Translations under genes and position numbers: made by a program
Origin: Chlamydomonas sphaeroides
Lineage: Eukaryota > Chlorophyta > Chlorophyceae > Chlamydomonadales > Chlamydomonadaceae
Assembly (NCBI GenBank): GCA_001662425.1
Contig: BDDC01000198.1
Span: forward strand, 24,014-88,013
Direction of reading: 5' to 3'
DNA: 64,000 nucleotides
Notes under the pieces: generated by a model
The model's input: the letters and a program-made list of their open reading frames with translations, nothing else
Databases searched by the model: none
Told to the model about the DNA's origin: nothing
In this document: one piece after another, positions 25,901 to 35,900 of the stretch
Numbering within the stretch: the stretch's first letter is position 1
Layout of the letters: every line of letters begins with the position of its first letter

Positions 25901-26761
25901 CATCGCGGCGCCGTGGCGCGGGCCGGCGGCACGAACCCCGGCCCCCGCCCGTCCCTTCCTCTCACCCGGCCGTGACGACCTGGATGCCCACGCTCACGCC
26001 CAGGCTGGCGGAGGCGTCGCGGACGCGGTCGCTACCGCCAAAGGCCTGGACCTCGGCATACAGCTTGCTGTCGAGAAGCTGCGGCGCCTGGACTGGGTTG
26101 TTGCGCGCCAGCACGGCGTGCGCCGCGAAGGCTGTCGCGGAAGGTGTTGGGAGAGGGGCCGGGTCACGAGGCGTGACTTGAGCGATGGGGCTTTGGGTAG
26201 CCTCAGGCCGCATGCGGCAGGTGCGGGAGGGGGGCAAGGTCCTGTCGGGTGCAGGCACAGCAGGTGGCTGCTCACCCGACGCCAGCTCCGCATCGACTTT
26301 GCCGCGATACGTAGCGTTGTTGGCCGCCTTGAAGGCCAGGTATTGTGCGATGCCGACCTGGCCGTATAGCTTGGCGCTGAGCTGGTTGGTCAGTCGCAGC
26401 GTGCGAACGACCTGCACACAGCCAGGCCGATGCTCAGGCGATGGCAGACATGGCACACAAGGCTGGCCAACAGACACACGAACATGATGCAGAAGATGAG
26501 TGTGCAGGATCGTATGCAGAACCGCCTCTTCATGGCGAGGGCGCGTTGGCGCTGGGCGACATACGCCGGCATGCATGATGCGGCGGTTAGGCTTGGCACA
26601 GGACGCTAGATGTGGAGCGCGCTGACCTGCTGAGCGGCGTAAGTCCAGCGCAGAACGGCGCTGTCTCGGAGAGATGCCTCAGCCGGTGCAACCACGACGA
26701 GGACAGCAAGAGTTACTGCGAGCGCGGGCAGAGCCGCCACGAAATGACTCGCGCGCGCCAT
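22972..26761 (-). CDS. Secreted PAP2/vanadium-haloperoxidase-fold protein, copy A
   Basis: PAP2-fold enzymes are acid phosphatases or vanadate-dependent haloperoxidases sharing one active site. Thirteen exons keep phase and give 438 residues: 26627-26761, 26276-26411, 25966-26131, 25662-25702, 25385-25503, 25108-25194, 24892-24964, 24582-24741, 24226-24273, 23887-24041, 23548-23642, 23151-23215, 22972-23008. Residues 1-29 form a signal peptide (hydrophobic core LPALAVTLAVLVVV). Active-site signatures: K309-x6-R316-P (KFKTPRWRP), PSAH at 342-345, and SRIFAGAH with Arg396 and His402. Their order and K-to-R and R-to-H spacing match vanadium chloroperoxidase. The residue between Ser and His is Ala, where the family has Gly. 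The last intron is shown by homology: its removal gives YLYGRQTPLAW, matching VYGSQPQVAW of the neighbour. Natural substrate is unknown; an extracellular or secretory-pathway location is expected. It diverges from copy B across 314 bases. Confidence 0.8.
23734..23785 (+). repeat. Short intronic direct repeat
   Basis: GGCCGGCCCAGTGGGAGG occurs twice, about 33 bases apart, in the intron between the exons at 23887-24041 and 23548-23642 of copy A. Confidence 0.7.
24763..24799 (+). repeat. CA-rich (ACACAAC) low-complexity repeat
   Basis: Repeated ACACAAC units lie in the intron upstream (on the minus strand) of the exon 24582-24741 in copy A. Confidence 0.7.
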
Positions 26762-27075
26762 CGCCTATCGATTGTGCGAAGAGAATTGCTGGGCGTCTGA
26801 GACCCACGGCGTGGGATGTGAAGTTATGGCGAGGCCAGCCACCGATCAGTCGGGCAGGCCTGTTCACGGACGGCGACTTTCGTGGCCTGGGACGGAGACA
26901 TTACGGCATGGATGCGGGCCATTACGGCACGGCCTGCAGGTCCGAGGCCTCGGACAAAGTAACCGGTGGCCGGCCTGACGCCGTCCGGACTTGATCGCCG
27001 AGGTGCGCGCTCTACCTACAAAACCGCACGTCACTCGTCGCTGAGCGTCGCTATTGGTGTATCACGCTCAGAGAT
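26762..27075. promoter_or_regulatory. Divergent promoter region between haloperoxidase-like copies A and B
   Basis: 314 bases separate the two start codons. It contains a short direct repeat, CATTACGGCA, at about 26899 and 26921, which could be a regulatory site. No TATA box is assigned. Both promoters and 5' UTRs must fit here, so co-regulation is plausible but not shown. Confidence 0.5.
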
Positions 27076-30000
27076 ATGGCCCGGCTTAGTTTTCTGCGTG
27101 CGTCAGCGGCAGCGCTCATCGCCTCCATCGGCATCTGCTTGTTGGCGGGATGCGCTGCGGAGCTCAAGCAGAGCGTCATCACGCGCTGGGTATATGCTGG
27201 TCAGAATGTGAGTGGAGGGTGTGCGCAAGGCAGAAAGCGGGTGTCGGGCGTATCTGAGCATCGCTGTGTTGTACAGGGCAGTGGTTTAGGGCTTGTCTTC
27301 GCGTCGTGGTACAAGCCTGATGTCCAGCTAGATAAGGGTTCAGCCGTGCAGGTTCCGTGCTTCTTCTATACCCGGCGGCGAGGACCGGTTTCATACCGAT
27401 GCTTGATGCTTAGTTTGCTTTCATTTGTGCCAGGTCGCGCGCGCTCTGGCCCTCACCAACCAAGTGACGTCGCGCCTCTACGCGCAAGTCTCCATAGCCC
27501 AGTACGACGCGTACAAGACGTCGGTCGAGTTCAGGACAAGCAGGACTAAGCCCACCAAGCCTGACGCTGACCTCACGGCTGGTGAGCACACAAAGCACAG
27601 CGCGGGGCCCGCAAGCATCAAGCGGACAGGCTGAGTGCTTGACAGCGACGGTTGATGTGTCCCCTGAACGCACGCCACACGTGAATGCCCAAACCCACAG
27701 CTCTGAGGCTACACCCCCGCCGCCGCCCCTGCTGCTCGCCGTACTGCCTCGCCGCCATGCCCCCGCAGCCTTTGCGGCGCACGCGGTGCTGGTCCGCTTC
27801 GCGCCGCAGCTGCAGCCCACGCTCGACAACCTGCTGCTCGCCGAGGTGGTCCGCGCTAACGTCAAAGAGCCGGTCCGTCTCGTGTCGGCCCAGGTTGGGG
27901 TCGCCTGCGCCCTCAAGTACATCGCGATTGGGTGAGCCCCGCTGGCAACCCGCCTCAACCCTGACCCAGCCCCGTTCCGGGCAGCTGTACTCGGGCTTTG
28001 CCACACTCACCTCGACCCACGGGCACAACACGCAGATACCACCACTGTGATATAATGTGATAAGGTGATTTAAAAACCTTATGCATCGCCGCGTTGCGCC
28101 TGCTCCCCCCGACCCGCAGTGTGGCCGACCGCTCACTGACCATTAGCTTGTACCGGCCGCCCGCCGCCGGCGCCGACGTCCCCGACAATGTCTACAGCTT
28201 CACGCCAGGTGCGACTGGCCCGTGGCCCCTAGGGCACGACACCGCTGCCTCACTCGCGTAACTCGCCACTCATGTCGCTGACGTACTGGCCTATCCTCCT
28301 GCCCCTGCCCCGTCCGCCGCAGCCGCTCCCCAGTACGGCCAGGCCGAGCAGAACTTCATCCTCTATCCCCAGTACGCCAACGGCAGCACCTTCATCTACC
28401 CGGTGCGTGGAGCCCGTGTCAGTTGTTTCGTTCCGGGCGCGCCACCACGGCGTGTGCTGCACAATGCAGCGCAGGGCAGGGGCCTTGCTTCGCGGCGCGC
28501 ACCCGCTTGTGCTCGTTGCAACCCATTCAACCTGGCGACAAAGTGCTCCAACGGCAGCTGCTCCTTGCAACCGTCGTTGCAGGTCGACCGCATCCCCGCT
28601 CTCACCGCCCCCTACATCAACAGCTTCTACAAGTGAGCCCCCGCCCAAACCGGCCGCGCTCATCAGCCCTTGCTCAGCCCATCGTGCAGCGCCGCCAGCC
28701 ACTCAGCCGCCACGTGCTGAGCGGCCCTGCGCCCCCTCCACCTCCAACACCCCCTTCCTGCCCGACCCCACCAGGTTCGGGACGCCCGAGTACAATGCGG
28801 AGACTGCCGAGGTGCTGGCTCTGGGTGGCCAGGTGTCCAACCGCACCTCCTACCAGGACGACACCGCCCGCTTCTGGCTGGGTGAGCAAGGCTGGCTGGA
28901 GCTCGCGGGGTACCAAGCCTGCCGCACAATACGTATGCCCTGCCGGCAGGGTGCGCCTGGCCGTACCACCCACCCTGCCCTGTGCGTGTGTGCTGTGTTG
29001 CGCAGGCGCCGTGGGCTCGGGCGGCGGCGGCTCTGCGGGCCTGACGGGCATGGTGCAGGTGGGTGTGGCACGCTGGTACTAAACCGACACTTGATGCATG
29101 TGCTCGACGCCTCAACTGGATTTCACCGCAAGCAAACACCTCCTGGTGCCCCTCCCGCAGAACATCTCCATCACACTGCTGCCGGCCACCTACACGCCCT
29201 ACGACCAAGCCAAGTTCTTCGCCAAGCTGGGCGCCGCCTTCTACGACGGCACCGTGGTCGTGTGGTGCGTGGCAGGACGAGCGGGGCTGCGGCCGATACC
29301 GGGAGGCTTGCGCGGCGGAGCGCGCGCGGCACAGGCCCATGCCTCGCTTTCTTGCCGACCTGCTGCTTGCTGCTGCCCCGGCCCGGCAGGTATGTCAAGT
29401 ACAAGGCGCTCCGCTGGCGCCCCATCAACGCCATCCGGTGAGGGCGGCGAGCATCGCGCCGGGGTGCATGCCGGGGCCGGCGGCCGTGCCCGGGCTGAGG
29501 CAGACCCCGGCAACACCGCTTGTGCTACGTGTCTTCCGCTCTCCCTTCGCCCGTTCACGGCGCATCCCCTGACCCGTGCCCCCGGCACAGCATTCAACCC
29601 CTGCCGCCCCAAATGCCCCTGCCTCCCTTCCCCGCAGCAAGCACATCGACCCCACCTGGACGCCCTTCCTGGCCACCCCCCAGCACCCCGAGTACCCCTC
29701 GGCGCACCAGGGCATCTTCGGCGGCGGCTGGGGCATCCTGGAGCGCGCCGTGGGCCTGAACAACCTGAACCAGACCTTCAGCGTCCGCACCGACTGTGAG
29801 TGCACCCGGCAGCGTGCAAGTCGGCTTGTGGGGACCATGGGGACCTCACCTAGCGCATGCGCCGAGTGGCAGGGCGGCGCCGTGGCCTGTGGAGCCGCCG
29901 ACACGCGCGAGCTCCATGATTGAGCTGAAGCATAGCGGGAGCAAGGGCAGGGGCACGTTCACGGTCCGGGGCTTAGAGGTCAGCTGTACAACAACGCCCA

Positions 30001-30499
30001 AGGCGGGTCCTCGGCCCGTGTGCGCTAACCGCAGGGCCCGGCCTGGCCAACCGCACCTATACGTCCCTCACCGACGCCGCGGCCGAGTGCCTCAGCAGCC
30101 GGGTCTACGCGGGAGCGCACTGGCGCAAGGTGCGGAGGCAGGGCACGTGGGCGTTGCAGTCGTCACGTGGGTACCGGTACAGCACAGCGCTTGTAGTGGC
30201 GGGTGCGCTAGATAGGTGCTGCGGCTGGCCCCGCTGCGCGCCTCCGAGATGCGACACATGGGCCATATGGCTACCGGTATGCACCGCTCTGCACGGCTGG
30301 CATCGATCGTACAGAAGCTGAGCTCGCTGCTTCTGCGCCACGCCCTCACTGAAGCAACACGACCCCCCCCCTCCGCCGTGCGGTGCGTGCGATGCAGGCT
30401 GCGGCGGACGCGTTCCACCTTGGGTACGACGTCGCGGAGTACATTTACGACAACCTGGATCGTATTGTGTACGGCAGTCAGCCGCAGGTGGCCTGGTGA
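27076..30499 (+). CDS. Secreted PAP2/vanadium-haloperoxidase-fold protein, copy B
   Basis: Paralogue of copy A, about 442 residues in thirteen exons: 27076-27207, 27434-27581, 27769-27931, 28120-28208, 28323-28402, 28583-28632, 28775-28881, 29006-29058, 29161-29264, 29390-29437, 29638-29795, 30035-30129, 30398-30499. The N terminus has a basic start and a hydrophobic core ending LLAGCAA, a likely signal peptide. Active-site signatures: K312-x6-R319-P (KYKALRWRP), PSAH at 345-348 and SRVYAGAH with Arg400 and His406, at the spacing of vanadium haloperoxidases. Most exon lengths and all shared phases equal those of copy A. Differences are an extra intron here between GLTGMVQ and NISITLL, and no intron in the final 102-base exon, which copy A splits. 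Whether it is a halogenating peroxidase, a phosphatase or inactive cannot be told from sequence. Start chosen at the only ATG before the signal peptide. Confidence 0.8.
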
Positions 30500-31358
30500 C
30501 GTGGCCTCGTCACCTTGGTCTTTCAAGATGACCCAGCCGGAGGCTGGATGGTGTGGGGCACCGGGATGTGTCGCATTCGCGATTCACGGGCACACAACGT
30601 CGGGGATGGGTTTCGGATCGGGGCATCTGCCCTGCGGCGGAGGGCACTGGGGGATACTGCATGGAAGCGGTTGGGCGGTTGGGCGGATGTCCTTGCCTGG
30701 GATGCACACACGTGATTGTTTGCGGATATGGGGACCCCCGGACGCGGACCTGACATGCTTCGGACACATGCGGTGTGACCCACTGGGGCTTATTTTGCTG
30801 GCTTGCCGGGATACTCGATCTTAGCGAACATCATGTCTGGGGCGACCTGGGGAAGCCGGGGCATTCGAGATGCTGTCCCTAGCACCCTAGCACCAACCTG
30901 CCAGCAGGTGCTGCTGGTGTGGCTTGTGACAAGGGGTGTCGACACATGAGAGGGGTTTTGGAAGGGCTAAACGGCGGCTTTCACCGTGTTTGTAACTGGT
31001 TCCCACCCAGGCGCCCTGGCACTTTCCTGGGCGTCCCAAGCAGTCAGCCAATGCATGTAGCACAGTAAGCATGCCCAGCATCAATCAAGCCTGTGGTGCC
31101 GCTCCCATGTGGGGTGTCGGGGCCCCCCAAAGACCCGTGAACCGAGACGCCCAGGAGTGTAAACGTCACGGCCAACATGCGACTGCTCGCTAGCCGACGC
31201 GAGCAAGCAAGGGCGACGCGGATGCCGTGTGCGCAGGCTTGCTGCAGTCACAGGGCCCCTTGCGCCCGCAAGCAGCATGCGGGGCGTGGGCGCAGGCCGG
31301 GCTTGCTCGTTGCAGAGAGTGGTTCCAACGGCGACGGCCTAATGGCATTTCATACGGC
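30500..31358. other. Intergenic region downstream of copy B
   Basis: 3' flank of copy B, with a TGTAA at 30991-30995 (about 490 bases after the stop) as the likely poly(A) signal. A 26-base repeat beginning GCGTGGGCGCAGGCCGGGCT occurs at 31284-31309 and again at 32029-32054. No gene was recognised. Confidence 0.55.
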
Positions 31359-31572
31359 AGCCAGCCGCCCCTCATCACCACGCCAGCGGTGTCTGGCGGC
31401 CGTACAGGTACCTGCACGCAGCGTGCCGCCAATTGCGGGGGCAACAGCAAGAGGGCGGCGTGAGTAGCTGTGGATGAAACGACACGGCAATGGCCTGGGG
31501 CCAGCCCTGGCACTGCGGCAGCCAGCCTCGCTCCCCGCCATCCAGACGCACTTGCCGAGGTTGTCGTAGACC
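31359..31572 (-). pseudogene. Truncated third haloperoxidase-like fragment (end of exon 12, intron, exon 13)
   Basis: On the minus strand this block reads YDNLGK, then a GT donor, an intron, an AG acceptor and the final exon YLYGRQTPLAW plus stop, as in copy A. About 95 bases around the last exon (31359-31453) are identical to 22956-23050, including the end of the intron and the bases after the stop. The rest is similar but diverged. The upstream exons are absent, so it is a gene fragment. Confidence 0.85.
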
Positions 31573-32954
31573 GGGCCAGGAGGCCTCCTGGTGCAGTTCA
31601 GGTGTGATGGCACGACGCAGTGACAGGGCAAGTGGTGGACTGCATGTCAGCGGTGGTGGGTGCACATCGGTGGGATGTACGGATGCAGGTATGTGCCGAC
31701 GCGGACGTGTGCTGCTGTGCAACACAGGCATGGGCGTGTGCTGGATGGGGCCTGCCGTGGCTTGCGGGGTATCTACGGTGTGCGGGCTTTCCACCAATCA
31801 CAGTGACCTCCAGGGGTTGGGTGCCGCCCTGCAAGGCAGCAGGTGCTGCAGTGGCGATGACGAGGCGCTATAGTAAGGACTCGACCCGACAAGTGACGCG
31901 CTAGGTGTGAGGGCGTATCGCGCGCTGCTGGATGCGCGTGCACACGCAGTCGATGCCAGCAAGGCCAACACGAGCGGCTGCGCTGGCTCGATGCAGGCCC
32001 AGTGCGCCTTGCGCATGTAAGCGAACATGCGTGGGCGCAGGCCGGGCTTGCTCGCGGCGAGCGAGTGGCAGCTGCCAGCAGCAGGCGAGGCCAGCAGGCG
32101 CGGCATGGGCCCACCCTTACAGGGCCACCCTCCACACATCATCGGCCCGGGGCCATCGCTTCAGGGCCCAAGCCGCATCTCAGCTAGGACTGGAGGATAG
32201 TCTTCTCTTGTGCCTTGAATACGAAATAGTGGGTACGAACGGCGCCCGGCACCCGGCGCTCCCCGTTCCAAGAACACACGTGCGCTGCGGCGGCAGGGCA
32301 CCACCAGGGCCCCAAAACGCCCACCGCGCCACGGCGGTAATACTCCCGAGCGTGCAACTATCGGCATCTTATTCACCAATGCACAGTATGCGTGTTGCCC
32401 CAGTCTTGATGTCCCGCTGGCCCCTGCCAGTCCGGCCCACAGCTCCCCTGCCGCCCCCGGGACCACAAAACACATCACGATGTGAGCCCCCACACAGCAT
32501 TCCCAGCCCCAAAGGCAAGCCAGCGGCCGCGGGCGGGGCCCAGGGGTGCCGGGGTGCGTCGCAAACCCATCTCCCAGCAAGCGTGTACCGTGCTGTGAAG
32601 TCCACGGTGCGTTGACGGGCGCGATGGGGTCCAACTGCTGTGCGGCGCCGCCCAAGCCCACCCGCGAACACGCCCCTACGAGCCCTAAAGCCCAAGGTCC
32701 CGCCGAATTGGTCCGACCAGCGCCGGAGGGCGCCCCCAAACGCAAGCTCGCAAGCGCAGCTCAACGCAAGCTCCGCGCCGCACGCCCCGACGAGAACGAC
32801 ACGCACATCCGCCCAGGCCCGAGCCCCCCACACGCGCTCACGCACGCCATCCGCCCCCGACCCCTGCTCCTCCCGCCACCCGCGCAGCCTCCTAGGCCCG
32901 GGCTGTCACGGCCCTACGCTGCCCCTCAGCCGCCACTGCTCCATGCACTCCTGC
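31573..32954. other. Intergenic region downstream of FAP
   Basis: No conserved coding segment on either strand. It holds the second copy of the 26-base repeat (32029-32054) and a minus-strand TGTAA at 32117-32121, about 835 bases after the FAP stop, which may end its transcript. Confidence 0.55.
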
Positions 32955-35900
32955 TTAAACGGCAGCCGGCTGGCGCACGGGCGCCATGGGCTTGCCCGAC
33001 AGCAGCGACGCGGCCGCGCGCTCCGCCACCATGACGGTGGGGGCGCCCGTCTGGCCGCCGGGGATGCGCGGCAGCACCGAGGCATCCACCACGCGCAGGC
33101 CGTCCACACCAAACACCTGCGGGCGCGGCGCGGACAGCAGGGCGGCGGTGGTGCAGGGAGAGTGAGCGCCGAGCACCACGGCGCGGGCGCGCTCGCTGGC
33201 AGGGGGAGGACGGGCGAGCGCGGCCACGCCGTGGGCGACCGCCGGGCGCCGCGCGCAAGGGGCGCCCCGGGTCATGCCCTGTTATCAAACCCGGCCCGGC
33301 CAGCCAAAAGCTGCCCCGCATCGACTGCCGTGCGGCCGCAGCGCACCTTGAGGTCGGCGCTCGACACGACGGCGCCCTTGGCGGGCGAGGTGCCCATGGC
33401 GCAGGTGCCGACCAGGGCGTTGCCGGAGTGCACGGTGCGGCGAATGTACTCCTCCAGGTCCGAGTCACTCGAGGCGCGCGCGCCGGGGAACGTCTCCTGC
33501 GGAACGAGGGCGGACGGTAGGGCCAGCTCGCGGGACGCCCTCCTTAGCTGGCGCGCAGCCCCTGCCCGCGTGGAGAGACGCCAGGCTCTCCATAGCGGGG
33601 GCCCAGCCGCTTTGCCCCAGCCTTTGACGCCATGCCTAGCTGGCCCGCATCCCTCCTGGTTGCTCAGCCGAGCGAGCCAAGCCCCGCCTCAGCTGCCGCA
33701 CCTCCTGCAAGTACTTGGCGAGCGGGCCCTGGCGGACCACCTCGCGCGCCAGCTTGAGCGCCGCCTTTAGCGTCTCCATGTCAGCGGGGTCAGAGAGGTA
33801 GTTGATGTTGATGGCGGGGTTGACCCACGGGTCGGCCGTCTTGAGGCCTGGAGGGCGGGGCGCATATGGCGGGGGCGGTGTCGTGCGGATGGGGCTGGTG
33901 AAGCTAGGACAGTGGCTCGAACTCGGTGTGGAGAGCACGTGGACGGCATTGCAGGTGTCGAGCGTGCTGGGGCGTGGGGCTGGCGCTATCGGGTACTCAC
34001 CCACGCTGCCCTTGCTCTTGGCCTGCGGGACGGGGCATGCAGCGGTCAGCAAGGCGGCACCACCGCACAACAATTCCTTGCACAGCAGCAGCAGCAGCAG
34101 CAGCAGCATCAAACGCACACAGAGCACCATAGAAGCATATTCTTACGCGGATGGCCAGCAGCTGCATGGTCACGCCGCCGGGCCATGCGCGGCCCTCCTT
34201 CTTGAGCTCGCCGAAGATCTTGTAGCTCTTGACGCCGTCGGGGTCCAGCGCGCAGCCGGGCACGAAGCGCATCTGCAGGTCGGGCTCCGAGTGCGCGGCT
34301 GCGGGGCCCAGAGGAGCGAGGGCAGCGGCGGCGGCAGTGCGGTCGAAGGCCAAGTGGGCAGGGCAGCAGGCACGGCACGCAGACAAGCAAAGCAAAGGCA
34401 GGGCGCCTGGCGGCGCGGAAGGCGGTGCGACGGCAGGCAGACGTTGTGCGTGTGTTTGTGGGAGAGCTACTATCAGAAAACGCTCACGGGCCCCGTGGGG
34501 GCCTGGCGCTGTCAGCGAATCTCTCCCGGGTGTGATATATGCCCCATTTGAAACTCAGCCGCCACGCGTGCAGGCGAGCCGAGGGATTAACAGGGGCACA
34601 TGCAGCTGTCGCTCCCCAACCCCTTCCTCCCCCGCCTGTTCCCACCTCGCGGCCTCCCTGCCCAGCCCCAACGCCTTGCATGCCGACCCCAGGCTGGTGC
34701 GCACCCAATCCCTCCTCGCTATCTCACACGGCTCCGACTAGCACAGCCCCGCCGCGGCACCCACCGCTGGTGCGCACGAAGGCGCCGTGGTCGCAGCCGG
34801 TGGTGGCGAGCGGGCCGGTGCGGTTGACCAGGTACTGCAGCACAGCGCCCAGCTTGATGTTGCACTTGGCGTCGTAGATCTCACTCGTCACCGACAGCTT
34901 CTCGAACTCCGGCTTGGCCCTGGGGGCGGTCGGGGATAGGAAACCAACACCCGGGCCGCAAGCAGCGTCAGGGTCCATCGGATGCCAGCTACTGGCTGGG
35001 TGCATGTTTCATGCGCCCAGCGCAAACGGGCGGCCGGGCCCGGCGGGGCTCGGCTGCGTTGCATGGGAGGCGTTCATCCCCAGCCCGCTAGCTAGGCCTC
35101 CACGCGCCGCTGCCAAGCGGCCTCCAGGCGCTGTAAAGCCCTCGGCCGGCACCAGCCGGGGCCCGGACGCTGCCATGGCCTGCGAGCGCCCCCGCCCCCA
35201 CGCCGCTGCGCCCTCCCCCCCGGCCCCACCTGGCGGCCAGCACCGCGGCGGGGTGGTCCTGCAGGTTGGAGCCCAGCGCCGCCAGGTCGGACACCACGTT
35301 GATGCCGTGCTCGCGCAGCGCAGCGGCGGGGCCGATGCCGCTGAGCATGAGCAGGTGCGGCGTGTGCACGGCGCCCGTGCACATGAGCACCTCGCCGCCG
35401 GGCGCCAGGTGGGCTGCGGGGGCCGGGGAGCGGACGCACCCAGGGTGAGGCGTGGTGACATGCGCAGGGAGGGAAAGGCGGATGAGGGGCGACGTGCTGG
35501 CCTCACAGGCCCGCAGGCCACCGCGGTGTGCAGGGAAGGGCAGCGGGCAGGGCCGATGTTCCTTGGTGGCGGCACCCGGCGGCCCGCGCCCAGACCCAGC
35601 TACCGGTACGGCAGCTCGTGGCGCGGCTCCACGCATGCGTGGCTTCCTACAGCAGCTTCGGACATGCAGGAGCCCGGCTGTCCGGCAACGTGCGGGAGCA
35701 CGGTTGCCAGCTCCCGCACCCCAGCCGCTGTGACGCGCCAGCCCGGCAACCAGTACCAGTCTGGGGCGCTGCAGCAGCCGCAGTCCACAGCTCTTGGCTG
35801 CAGCGCCAGAAAGCCCCAGGCCCGCTGTGCCCTGGACCCATGCTGGCACGTCAGCGGCTGGGTGCACAAGGCCGGCTGGCCGCCCAACTCACACCGCAAT

